From DASVEE01 sp036399695 (GTDB lineage: Bacteria; Acidobacteriota; Thermoanaerobaculia; Gp7-AA8), in the NCBI GenBank assembly GCA_036399695.1, contig DASWMP010000145.1, forward strand, positions 1 through 25,367: 25,367 bases of DNA, in the 5' to 3' direction. Below the pieces are notes generated by a model that ran no database searches, was not told the origin of the DNA, and saw only the letters and a program-made list of their open reading frames with translations. How positions within the stretch are numbered: the first letter of the stretch is position 1; each line of letters starts with the position of its first letter. This document shows positions 14,837 to 22,427 of the stretch, piece after piece. Position numbers and translations under genes: made by a program.

Positions 14837-17146
14837 CTACTGCTCCACGCTCCACCACAGCGCATTGAAGAGCAGGGGGAAGGTGGCGTGGGTCTGGCCG
14901 CGGTGCTGGGGGCGGAAGCCGAACAGCACGACCTTCCCCTTGCCGTACGTCACGGCCACGGCGGCGGCTTTGCGCGCGAGGCGCTCCTCGCCGGTCATCC
15001 AGCCGCTGAGGAGGATGTCCCGGCTGTCCTCCGGATAGCTGGCCAGCACCCAGCGCTGCGTGTCCGTGGCCGGGCTGGCGGTGTCGAAGGCGATGGCGCT
15101 GTCGAGGAACGCCGCGGTCTCGGACGGCATCCCCGCCGTCACCGGATGATCGGCGCGCAGCTTCACCCGCACGAGACTGCCGGGGTTGCCGTACTCCTCC
15201 GGCTTCACGCCGGCCAGCGCGTTGCGCACCGGGAGGGCCAGTTCCTCCATCACGTACTCGCAGGCGGAGTCGAAGGCGATGAGCGTGCCGCCATCCGTGA
15301 CGAACTTGCGGATGGCGTCGGCGCCGCTCTTGTCGAGGCCACCGCGATATTCGGGCGGCATCTCCTCCTCGTAACGCATCCCCCCTTCCGGCGTGCGGCG
15401 TCGTCCCGTCGCCAGCACGTCTTTAGTGATGTCCGCGAGGATCAGCGCGTCGACGTTCGCGAGGCCGCCCTTCTGCACGTCCTGCGGCGTCAGCGCCTTC
15501 GATTCGACGCCGTAGTTCTGCAGCAGCCAGCGCGTCCAGCCTTCGTCCATCGAGGCCGCCCACGGCTTGTAGGTGGCGACGCGCGGCTTGCGCGACAGCT
15601 TCGCGCCGCGGGCGATGACTTCCTTCGTGCCCGGCTTGACGTCGGTGACGCGGCGCGTGCCGTCCGGCATCGTGGTCCGCTCGACTTTCACCCCCATCTG
15701 CAGCGGGAGCGTCCAGGAGGCCACGTCGTACGGGCGCAGGATCTCCTTGCCAGCCTGGAGGCGCACTTCCGGGTAACGCTGCGGCTCGAGCATCTCGACG
15801 ACGAACTTGCCGTAGGGCTGCGCGAGCGGGATCCAGTAGTCGCCGCTCTCCGCCTGCCGCACCTCCACGTTGTGCTCGGCCATGAGCCAGGCCAGATGCT
15901 GCGCCGTCGGCCAGTCGTACTGCTGGCGGGGGATGCGGTACGCCTCGCCCGGCTTGGCGGCGGCGACGGCGGCGCGGGCGCGGGTGACGAGGTTGCGCAG
16001 AAAGTCGATGCGGCGCTCGGCCGCGATCTCCACGAGTGCGTCGGAGGCGATGCGCTCGTAATCCATGATGTCGCGCATGCGCCACCAGCCCCCCTTCCAG
16101 GGGTTCGGGTGGTTGATCGTGGCTTTGTAGTCGATCAGCCCCTTGCCGCCGCCGCGGAGCTCCGTCGGCTCGACGTACAGCGGCGTGGCGATCTTCGCCG
16201 AGGCGATCTCCAGCAGCAGGCCGGTGACGTTCTTCCACCAGCCGGTGTTGCGCGTGCCGCCGATCCAGTAGGCGTCGAACTGGTAGCCGTAGATGAGGCC
16301 CGGCTTCTCGGCCTGCTCGAGGCGCAGGGCCATGTTCGAGCCGATGATGTTCGCCTCGCGCCAGATGAGAGGGTGGACGTCGGGATCGACCGGATCGGCG
16401 AACGGCGGGATGAACATGCGCGGTCCGTCGGAGCCCATCTGGTGCTCATCGACGAAGAGCTGCGGCATCCAGTCGTGGTAGACCGCGCGGCTCATGTTGC
16501 GCGTCTCGACCTGCGTCAGCATGTACCAGTCGCGGTTGTTGTCGTGGCCGACGTACTGGTGGTAGAGCCAGGGCAACTGGCCGCCCTCGTACCTGGTGCC
16601 GAGGTATTTGCGGTAGTAGTCGGTGATCATGATCTGGCCGTCGGGGTTGAGCGACGGCACGAGGAGCAGAACGACGTTGTCGAGCCGGCGCCTGGTCTCG
16701 TCGTCGTTCGCCGTGGCCAGGGCGTGGGCCCATTCCATGGCCATCTGCGAGGAGGCGATCTCGCTCGAGTGGATGTTGCACGTGACGAGGACGATGGTCT
16801 TGCCGTCCCGGATGAGCTGCTCGGCCTCGGCGTCGGAGAGTCCGCGCGGATCGGCGAGCCTCCGCGACGTCTGCTTGATCCTCTCTTTATTGCGCAGGTT
16901 CTCCTCGGAAGAGATGACGGCCATGACCATCTCCTCGCCGAGGGTCGTCTTCCCGAGCGTCTGGATCTCCACGCGCGGCGACGCGGCGTCGAGGGCACGC
17001 AGGTACGAGACGATCTGCCGGTAGTCGGCGAGCGTCTTGTCCGCCCCGATGTTCATCTTGAGGAACTCGGATGGGGAGGGAGGGGGAGCGGCGGAGAGGG
17101 TGGCGGTGAAGGCGAGGAGAAGTGCGAGCGCGAATCTCGTCATCAT
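14837..17146 (-). CDS. Secreted zinc carboxypeptidase, family M14
   Basis: A 769-aa exported metallopeptidase. The signal peptide is about 1-20 (FALALLLAFTATLSAA). The zinc site is H126 and E129 in CNIHSSEI with H235 in VDEHQMG, and the catalytic glutamate is probably E313 in LLLEIASAK. NPDG (167-170) and HDNNRDW (201-207) fit the substrate-binding region of M14 enzymes. The C-terminal third (about 530-769) looks like a ThuA/class I glutamine-amidotransferase-like fold (VDALILADIT, FVTDGGTLIAFDSA, VVLFGFRPQHRG). That combination occurs in large bacterial M14 proteins. It likely trims peptides in the periplasm or outside the cell. ATG 17146 and 17143 are adjacent; neither has a clear ribosome binding site. 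Confidence 0.93.
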   Translation of the reverse strand: MMTRFALALLLAFTATLSAAPPPSPSEFLKMNIGADKTLADYRQIVSYLRALDAASPRVEIQTLGKTTLGEEMVMAVISSEENLRNKERIKQTSRRLADPRGLSDAEAEQLIRDGKTIVLVTCNIHSSEIASSQMAMEWAHALATANDDETRRRLDNVVLLLVPSLNPDGQIMITDYYRKYLGTRYEGGQLPWLYHQYVGHDNNRDWYMLTQVETRNMSRAVYHDWMPQLFVDEHQMGSDGPRMFIPPFADPVDPDVHPLIWREANIIGSNMALRLEQAEKPGLIYGYQFDAYWIGGTRNTGWWKNVTGLLLEIASAKIATPLYVEPTELRGGGKGLIDYKATINHPNPWKGGWWRMRDIMDYERIASDALVEIAAERRIDFLRNLVTRARAAVAAAKPGEAYRIPRQQYDWPTAQHLAWLMAEHNVEVRQAESGDYWIPLAQPYGKFVVEMLEPQRYPEVRLQAGKEILRPYDVASWTLPLQMGVKVERTTMPDGTRRVTDVKPGTKEVIARGAKLSRKPRVATYKPWAASMDEGWTRWLLQNYGVESKALTPQDVQKGGLANVDALILADITKDVLATGRRRTPEGGMRYEEEMPPEYRGGLDKSGADAIRKFVTDGGTLIAFDSACEYVMEELALPVRNALAGVKPEEYGNPGSLVRVKLRADHPVTAGMPSETAAFLDSAIAFDTASPATDTQRWVLASYPEDSRDILLSGWMTGEERLARKAAAVAVTYGKGKVVLFGFRPQHRGQTHATFPLLFNALWWSVEQ

Positions 17147-17193
17147 TGCGGGGGTGATGGTAGCTCAGGGGAGAGGCGTGCGGCTGAAAGGCA

Positions 17194-17297
17194 GAACCCG
17201 AACGCAGAACGCAGAACGCAGAACGCAGAATTCAGAATGCAGGTTCTCGAGCTTTCATCGTTCTGCGTTCTGCGTTCTGCGTTCTGACTTCGGGTTC
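17194..17297. repeat. Heptamer inverted-array hairpin 4 (GAACGCA/TTCTGCG)
   Basis: The left arm (17200-17241) is four GAACGCA 7-mers, then GAATTCA and GAATGCA. The right arm (17261-17288) is three TTCTGCG and TTCTGAC. GAACCCGAA at the outer left pairs with TTCGGGTTC at the outer right. The loop is about 30 nt. Unlike the other hairpins, it lies between two divergent starts (M14 gene and 5'-nucleotidase gene) and not after a stop codon. Confidence 0.85.
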
Positions 17298-17357
17298 CGA
17301 CTTCCGTCCCGACTGTTGCCAGGTTCGGCACTCCGCCGCGCTATCATCAACCCCATC

Positions 17358-18920
17358 ATGAAAATGCTGCTGCATCTGCTGCTCGCCGGCATGCTGGCCG
17401 GCTCCGCTTTCGCCCAGGACAGCCCGGCTCACTTCCGCATCCTGCAGATCAACGACGTCTACAGGATCGAGGGAATCGAGAACGGCACCCGTGGCGGGTT
17501 GGCGCGCGTACGAGCGCTGCGCAAGCAACTGGAAGCCGACGGTACGCCCGTCCTCGTGATGCACGCCGGTGATGCGCTTTATCCGTCCGTGATGAGTAAG
17601 TTCATCACCCCGGCCGGCATGATCTCCACACTGAATCTGCTCGACGGGAAGCCCGCGGCGTTCGATCCATACTTCATCGCCACGTTCGGGAATCACGAGT
17701 TCGATCCGAGTGCGCCTGTCCTGACCCTCGGCAGTATCGCCGCCTCCGATTTCCGCTGGGTCTCCTCGAACACGCGCTACTGCGTCTCTCCCGGTTTGTG
17801 CAACGAGCCGTTCTCGGCCCGCCATGCGAACGTTCGCGACACCCTGGTCCTGGACATCGGCGGGACGAAGGTCGGCATCTTCGGCATCACGATTCCGAAC
17901 AACAGGTCATACGTGCAGATGACGGACGCGCAGGATGCGACGCGCCTCGCGCTGGCGCGGCTGAAGCAGGATGGTGCCGCCGTCATCATCGCGTTGACAC
18001 ACCAGAACCTGGACGCCGATCTGGCTCTGGCTCAGCGTCATCCGGAGATCGACGTCGTCATCGGCGGGCACGAGCACAGCTACCTCGAGCGGATGGTTGG
18101 CGGACGCCCGGTCACGAAAGCCGACGCCGATGCTCTGAGCGCCGTCGTCCATGACGTGGTCGTCCTTCCGCAAGGCCGCGCACAATCGACCTTCCGCAAG
18201 GTCGTGCTGGACGCCTCGGTGGAGAAGGATGCCGCTGTCGAGGCGGACGTGAAGCGCTGGATCACGGCCCTGGAGCGCGAGCTCGGGCCCAACGAGGAAG
18301 TGGCCCGCACCGAGCACCTGCTCGAAGGGCTGGAGCCGGCGGTGCGCGGACGCGAGACCGCGCTCGGCAATCTGCTCGCCGACGTCATGCGCGCGCACAT
18401 GAAGACAGATGTCGCGTTCATCCAGGGCGGCACGATTCGCATCAACGACAACATCCTGCCGGGCCCCATCCGCAAGTACGATCTGGAAGGCGTCTTCTAC
18501 TACCCCAACACCGTCGTCGATTTCGAGCTCACCGGGCAGCAGCTCCTCGACGCGCTCGGCAACTCCGTCTCACAGGTCGATCTGCTGGAAGGGAAGTTCC
18601 TGCAGGTTTCGAACATCCGCTTCCGCTATCGCGAAGGCGGCACCGGCGAGCCGCGGTTCACCGTCGACGCCGCGGACGTCGAAGTCGGCGGCAAGCCACT
18701 CGACCTGAACAAGAAGTACACCGTCGCGACGATCGAGTACCTCTACGACAACGGCCACACCGAGGGCTACAAGCTGTTCAACAAAGCGAACCCCAACCGC
18801 CCGGAGCTGCGCTCCAGCCTCGACCGGATCAAAAACGACCTGCGGACCATCACCGTGGCCGCCCTGCGCGCCCAGCAGACAGTGACGACCAACGTGGAAG
18901 GCCGCATCACGCGCAAGTAG
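17358..18920 (+). CDS. 5'-nucleotidase / UshA-like metallophosphoesterase
   Basis: A 520-aa exported hydrolase, probably releasing phosphate from nucleotides or related esters in the periplasm. The signal peptide is about 1-20 (MLLHLLLAGMLAGSAFA). Metallophosphatase motifs are NDVYRIE (D33), HAGDALYPS (D72), TFGNHEFD (N112, H113), LTHQNLD (H215) and GGHEHSY (H238, H240). The C-terminal 5'-nucleotidase domain (about 300-490) has ETALGNLLADVMR and IQGGTIRIND, close to the usual NGGxIR. Residue 35 is Tyr where UshA has the metal-binding His (ND-x-H). This variant is known in some family members but leaves substrate and metal use uncertain. ATG 17358 starts the signal peptide; the open frame before it only translates hairpin 4. 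Confidence 0.9.
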   Translation: MKMLLHLLLAGMLAGSAFAQDSPAHFRILQINDVYRIEGIENGTRGGLARVRALRKQLEADGTPVLVMHAGDALYPSVMSKFITPAGMISTLNLLDGKPAAFDPYFIATFGNHEFDPSAPVLTLGSIAASDFRWVSSNTRYCVSPGLCNEPFSARHANVRDTLVLDIGGTKVGIFGITIPNNRSYVQMTDAQDATRLALARLKQDGAAVIIALTHQNLDADLALAQRHPEIDVVIGGHEHSYLERMVGGRPVTKADADALSAVVHDVVVLPQGRAQSTFRKVVLDASVEKDAAVEADVKRWITALERELGPNEEVARTEHLLEGLEPAVRGRETALGNLLADVMRAHMKTDVAFIQGGTIRINDNILPGPIRKYDLEGVFYYPNTVVDFELTGQQLLDALGNSVSQVDLLEGKFLQVSNIRFRYREGGTGEPRFTVDAADVEVGGKPLDLNKKYTVATIEYLYDNGHTEGYKLFNKANPNRPELRSSLDRIKNDLRTITVAALRAQQTVTTNVEGRITRK

Positions 18921-18932
18921 GACAACCAGCAA

Positions 18933-18974
18933 GACGGACAACGAACAACGGACAACGAGCAACGCCCACCCCGC
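18933..18974. repeat. 42-bp direct repeat, left copy (ACAACGA heptamers)
   Basis: Identical over 42 bp to 19442-19483, in the same orientation. The repeat contains 7-nt units ACAACGA, ACAACGG, ACAACGA and GCAACGC followed by CCACCCCGC. It begins 12 bp after the 5'-nucleotidase stop. No inverted partner arm is seen nearby, unlike the other heptamer arrays. Together the copies bracket the DUF2442 gene and a REPIN-like element. Confidence 0.88.
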
Positions 18975-19009
18975 GAAGAGCCGCGGTGGATCGCGCCCCT
19001 GGAGTAGAC

Positions 19010-19252
19010 ATGAATGACGTCGTTGAAGTGCGCTATGTCCGTGACTACACCGTGTGGCTCCGCTTTCAGGATGGCACGTGCGGGGAGGTCGATGTCCGGC
19101 CGTCTTTCAAGGGACCGGTGTTTGAACCGCTGAAGGACGTCGAGTTCTTCAAGCAGGTGCGCGTGGACCCGGAGCTCGGCACGATCGTCTGGCCTAACGG
19201 CGCGGACGTGGCGCCCGAAAGGTTATACGAGCGGGTGCACGTGACGGTGTAG
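19010..19252 (+). CDS. DUF2442 family protein
   Basis: An 80-aa protein matching the DUF2442 pattern closely: VVEVRYVRDYTVWLRFQDG at the start, EVDVRP, FEPLKD and VDPELGTIVWPNGADVAPERLY. Members are often encoded beside a DUF4160 protein and are thought to act as antitoxin-like or DNA-binding partners. No DUF4160-like gene is present here, so it may be solitary. ATG 19010 is set by GGAG at 19001-19004 with a 5-nt spacing. The gene and the following repeat lie between two identical 42-bp direct repeats, which suggests insertion or segmental duplication. Confidence 0.85.
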   Translation: MNDVVEVRYVRDYTVWLRFQDGTCGEVDVRPSFKGPVFEPLKDVEFFKQVRVDPELGTIVWPNGADVAPERLYERVHVTV

Positions 19253-19293
19253 TGGCGGGCAATAAGACCCACCCCGGCAGAGACCGGAACCAG

Positions 19294-19398
19294 ATGTGGG
19301 ACAGACACTCCTGTCTGTCCGGCGCACCACCAAGGTCCATTCTCCAGAGAAGTGCCTGTTCCGGGTGCGCAGGACAGACAAGAGTGTCTGTCCCACAT
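19294..19398. repeat. Complete 105-bp REPIN-like repeat, copy 2
   Basis: Same length and architecture as 3193-3297: ATGTGGG, a GGACAGACA/TGTCTGTCC hairpin, a linker with AGGTCCATTC and TCCAGA, the inverted second hairpin and CCCACAT. The linkers of the two copies are homologous with scattered substitutions. The right end is followed by a duplicated 23-bp segment. Confidence 0.85.
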
Positions 19399-19429
19399 TC
19401 AGAACCGTGTCTGTCCCACATTCAGAACC
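19384..19429. repeat. 23-bp tandem duplication at the REPIN-like element's right end
   Basis: GTGTCTGTCCCACATTCAGA plus ACC at 19384-19406 is exactly repeated at 19407-19429. It spans the right end of the element and its flank. The TCAGA flank also occurs, inverted, beside the half copy near position 32, so it may belong to the element. Confidence 0.85.
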
Positions 19430-19441
19430 AACCTCTGAGAC

Positions 19442-19483
19442 GACGGACAACGAACAACGGACAACGAGCAACGCCCACCCCGC
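19442..19483. repeat. 42-bp direct repeat, right copy (ACAACGA heptamers)
   Basis: Exact second copy of 18933-18974, ending 23 bp before the permease ATG. The offset between the copies is 509 bp. Confidence 0.88.
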
Positions 19484-19506
19484 CTTTACGCTACGCTACG
19501 CGCCGC

Positions 19507-20727
19507 ATGAACGTTGCGCGGCACATTGCCTGGCGGTATCTCCGGCGCCCCAGCGACCGGCTCGTGTCCGCTGTCGGGATGGTCTCGATCCTCGGGCTGG
19601 TCATCGGGGTGATGGCGCTCGTCATCTCCATGGCGTTGATGACCGGCTACCGGCAGGACCTTCAGCAGAAGCTCCTCGGTGGGAATGCCGAGGTCTTCGT
19701 CTACTCCATCGGCAGCCCCATTGCCGATCCGCGCTCGCTGCAGAAGATCCTCGAGGGGACGCCGGGGGTGGCCGAGGCGTCGCCGGTACTGTTTCAGACA
19801 GCGGTCGTGACGACCGAGAAGAACACCACCGGCGCCGAGGTCATGTTCAAAGGCGTCGAGCCGACGCGGGGAAAAAGCTCGCCGATGCTGGCGAAGATCA
19901 TCGGGCCGCGGGCGCGCTTCGAGACGGCGGCGGGGGAGATCGGCGTCTCCGTCGGCAAGCACCTCGCGTCGCGGATCGGCGTGAAGGAAGGCTCGGCCAT
20001 CACCGTCACGATCCCCACCACCAGCGGCGGCACCTTCATGCCGCGGACGGCGTCGTTCGTCGTCACGAACGTCTTCGACACCGGCTTCTACGAATACGAC
20101 GCCCGCTGGATGTTCATCGACCTCGACCAGGCGCAGGAACTGACGGGCGTCCGGACGGCCAACCTCATCGAGGTGAAGCTGGTGCCCGGCACCGATCTCG
20201 ACGCGGTCGTCGCGCAGATCGAGCGGCGCACCGAGCGCCGTTACGCCGTGAACGACTGGCGGGAGATGAACCAGGGCCTCTTCACGATGCTCAAGTTCCA
20301 GCAGCTCATCCTGTTCATCGTCATCGGACTGATCGTCTTCGTCTCGACGTTCAACATCGTCTCCACGCTCATCATGACGGTGCACGAGAAGCGGAAGGAG
20401 ATCGGCATCCTCACGTCGATGGGCGGGGACCGGAAGCTGGTGGGGCGGATCTTCCTCTGGTACGGCACGATGGTCGGCTTCGTCGGCACCGCCGGCGGCG
20501 TGCTCCTCGGCGCGCCGATCTGCTGGGTCATGACGCGGTACGAACTGCTCAAGTTCCCGCCGGAGATCGCCGAGGTCTATTTCGTATCGTCCATCCCCTT
20601 CATCACCAGGGCGACGGACCTCGGGATCATCATCGGCTTCTCGCTCTTCGTCTCCTTCATCGCCACCGTCCTGCCGGCGATGAGGGCGGCGCGCCTGAAC
20701 CCGATTCAGGCGCTCAGGCACGAGTAG
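19507..20727 (+). CDS. LolC/LolE-type ABC transporter permease (FtsX family)
   Basis: A 406-aa inner-membrane permease of the lipoprotein-releasing LolCDE type, which passes outer-membrane lipoproteins to a periplasmic carrier. TM1 is about 20-45, a large periplasmic domain (46-262) follows, then TM2 about 265-292, TM3 about 313-342 and TM4 about 372-395. The FtsX-family loop HEKRKEIGILTSMG (293-306) and the closing LPAMRAARLNPIQALRHE are typical. No LolD ATPase gene or second permease is adjacent, so partners must lie elsewhere. ATG 19507 precedes a typical N-terminus (ARHIAWRYLRR); the open frame before it only translates repeats. The end converges on the TPM gene with a 3-bp gap. Whether it is LolC or LolE cannot be decided. 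Confidence 0.9.
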   Translation: MNVARHIAWRYLRRPSDRLVSAVGMVSILGLVIGVMALVISMALMTGYRQDLQQKLLGGNAEVFVYSIGSPIADPRSLQKILEGTPGVAEASPVLFQTAVVTTEKNTTGAEVMFKGVEPTRGKSSPMLAKIIGPRARFETAAGEIGVSVGKHLASRIGVKEGSAITVTIPTTSGGTFMPRTASFVVTNVFDTGFYEYDARWMFIDLDQAQELTGVRTANLIEVKLVPGTDLDAVVAQIERRTERRYAVNDWREMNQGLFTMLKFQQLILFIVIGLIVFVSTFNIVSTLIMTVHEKRKEIGILTSMGGDRKLVGRIFLWYGTMVGFVGTAGGVLLGAPICWVMTRYELLKFPPEIAEVYFVSSIPFITRATDLGIIIGFSLFVSFIATVLPAMRAARLNPIQALRHE

Positions 20728-20730
20728 CGG

Positions 20731-21534
20731 TCACCAGCTCCCGCTCGCGCCGCCACCGCCGCCGCTTCCGCCGCCTCCGCTGAAGCTGGATGACGAAGAG
20801 GACGACGAGTCGCCCGACGACGATGACGACCCGCTGCTCCAGCTCCAGGAGGATTCGTACGACGAGGAGCCCGATTCGTACGACCTGCTCCGCCCCCGGT
20901 AGGTCACGCCGGAGCGCTTGTTGACGTACAGCCTCCTCAGGACCACGAGCATGCCGATGGCGAGCAGGATGAGGCACGCGACCCAGGGATTTTCGCTGTC
21001 GTCCGGGTTCTCCCGGGCGGAGTCGGAGAGCGCCGGTTGCGCTTGCGCGGACGGCGAGGCCTGGACCGCCGTTCCAGTCAGCAGCCGCTGCAACTCCGCG
21101 ACCGTGGCCTCGACGGCACCGGTCGGATCGCCCTCCCGCAGGCGCGGCAGGAGGATCGTCCGGGTGATCGTGGCCGCTTCGGAATCCGTGACCACGCCTT
21201 CGTGGCCGTAGCCGACCTCGATACGCGACACGCGCTGCTCGACGAAGAGGAACAGGATGATCCCGTTGTCCTTCTTCGCGTCGCCGACGGCCCAGGTACG
21301 AATGGCCTCGGCCGACATCTCCTCCAGCGTTGTGCCGTCGGGGACGCGGCGGTCGACGTAGACGATGATCTGGTTGGTCGTCGCCCGGTCGAGCTGGGCG
21401 AGCTGCTCGTTCAAGGCCAGCGCGCGTGCGGCGTCGAGCACGCCGGCACGGTCGGTCACGTAGCGCGTCGGCGCCGGCGGCAGCGGAATGGTGACGAGCG
21501 CGAGCAACACGGCGACAAGGCTCAGCACGTTCAT
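20731..21534 (-). CDS. TPM-domain membrane protein (YgcG family)
   Basis: A 267-aa protein with a signal sequence (about 1-20), a TPM domain (about 25-155) and a C-terminal TM helix (about 185-200). The domain shows YVTDRAGVLD, NQIIVYVDRRVPDG, WAVGDAKKDNGIILFLFVEQRVSRIEVGYG and the IL.PRLREGD end. A Ser-rich then Gly-rich tail closes with GGASGSW, which is normal for the family. TPM domains have been linked to phosphatase activity and photosystem repair in other organisms; in bacteria like this the role is unknown. ATG 21534 is preferred over GTG 21543; no strong ribosome binding site is seen. Its stop is 3 bp from that of the convergent permease. Confidence 0.9.
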   Translation of the reverse strand: MNVLSLVAVLLALVTIPLPPAPTRYVTDRAGVLDAARALALNEQLAQLDRATTNQIIVYVDRRVPDGTTLEEMSAEAIRTWAVGDAKKDNGIILFLFVEQRVSRIEVGYGHEGVVTDSEAATITRTILLPRLREGDPTGAVEATVAELQRLLTGTAVQASPSAQAQPALSDSARENPDDSENPWVACLILLAIGMLVVLRRLYVNKRSGVTYRGRSRSYESGSSSYESSWSWSSGSSSSSGDSSSSSSSSFSGGGGSGGGGGASGSW

Positions 21535-21640
21535 TGAGCACACTGTACGTCACGCGCCGTGGTTTGTTCCGGCGTGCCCTCGCCGGCATGGCCAGGGAGG
21601 ACTCGCGAGTGGTGGGCGTGTACTCACGAGTGGACACTCA

Positions 21641-21743
21641 ACCACACGCGAGTGGTCGACGAGGACCTGCGAGTGGTCACCTGACCACACGCGAGTGGTC
21701 GACGAGGACCCGCGCGTCGTCACCTGACCACACGCGAGTGGTC
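21641..21743. repeat. 43-bp tandem repeat with internal palindrome
   Basis: ACCACACGCGAGTGGTC recurs at 21641, 21684 and 21727, exactly 43 bp apart, with the intervening GACGAGGACC and CACCTG largely conserved. Copies 2 and 3 contain the palindrome GACCAC/GTGGTC around ACGCGA; copy 1 differs by one base. Degenerate GCGAGTGG and ACGAGTGG units lie just before, from about 21605. The array fills most of the 253-bp gap between the TPM start and the reductase stop; no gene is seen there. Confidence 0.85.
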
Positions 21744-21787
21744 GGGGAGGACTGGCGCGGGGTTCCTCGACCGCCTGCAGGTGGTCA

Positions 21788-22384
21788 CTACGGCTTGCGT
21801 ACGGCGTAGCGCAGGTGTGTCACGCCATTGCCGGCGATCACCGTCGGGTTGCCGAGGACGGCTGGCGTGCCGGCGAGATGATCGAAGAGCCGAACTCCGG
21901 ACCCGAGCAGGACGGCCGCGACGTCGATGTGGAGCTCGTCGAGAAGGCCGGCATTCAGGAGCTGCTGGATGGTGTCAGCGCCATGGACGCCGACGGACTT
22001 GCCGCCGGCGGCGGCTTTGGCCTGGTTCACGGCGCTTTCCAGGCCGTCGGTCACGAAGTGGACCGTCGAGCCGGGTCGCGGCCAGCCCTCGGGGATGTGG
22101 TGAGTCACAACGAATGCCGGGCCCCAGGCCTGATTCCCGCCCCAGCCTTCGGCAACCTCGAAAGTGCGCCGGCCGGTGAGCACCGCACCGAGCTCGGACC
22201 AGAGACCGCGCAGGTGCGCGGCGCTCGGCTCCGACACCTTGAACGTCATCGGGTCCGATCCTCCGGCGTGGAACTCCACGTCCCCCGAGTTGAAGTACCA
22301 GTCGAAAACTTCGGCCACACCATCGTTGGAATCGGCGACGTAGCCGTCGAGCGACATGGACATGACCGCGACAAGCTTCGACAT
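21788..22384 (-). CDS. RibD C-terminal / dihydrofolate-reductase-like protein
   Basis: A 198-aa protein of the RibD-C/DHFR-like superfamily, expected to use NADPH on an unknown substrate. It starts MSKLVAVMSMSLDGYVAD, typical of the group, then LGAVLTGRRTFEVAEGW (65-81), FVVTHHIPEGWP (91-102), VGVHGADTIQQLLNAGLLDELHIDVAAVLLGSGVRLF (131-167). The GADTIQQLL block is the nucleotide-binding region. It is a stand-alone protein with no deaminase domain, so it is not a riboflavin biosynthesis RibD. ATG 22384 has AAAGGAG 7 nt upstream. It follows the EamA exporter gene by 43 bp on the same strand and could be co-transcribed. Confidence 0.88.
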   Translation of the reverse strand: MSKLVAVMSMSLDGYVADSNDGVAEVFDWYFNSGDVEFHAGGSDPMTFKVSEPSAAHLRGLWSELGAVLTGRRTFEVAEGWGGNQAWGPAFVVTHHIPEGWPRPGSTVHFVTDGLESAVNQAKAAAGGKSVGVHGADTIQQLLNAGLLDELHIDVAAVLLGSGVRLFDHLAGTPAVLGNPTVIAGNGVTHLRYAVRKP

Positions 22385-22427
22385 TGCGATGCTCCTTTCG
22401 AGGCGCGCATGGTAGCGCACGTACTGG

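Noticed and set aside
17152..17225. tRNA-like string GGTAGCTCAGGGGAGAG, resembling a D-arm
   Set aside because: No T-arm TTCRA sequence or matching acceptor stem follows, and the following bases are heptamer repeats.
17037..17357. Upstream extension of the 5'-nucleotidase frame by 107 codons
   Set aside because: It translates the M14 gene's antisense strand and hairpin 4 into a periodic RTQNAER-type sequence. The signal peptide starts at ATG 17358.
19252..19506. Upstream extension of the permease frame by 85 codons
   Set aside because: It only translates the REPIN-like and 42-bp repeats; the family N-terminus begins at 19507.
21605..21757. Regularly spaced repeats as a possible CRISPR array
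   Set aside because: The whole 43-bp unit repeats, including what would be spacers, there are under three copies, and there are no cas genes. The heptamer arrays fail for the same reason.
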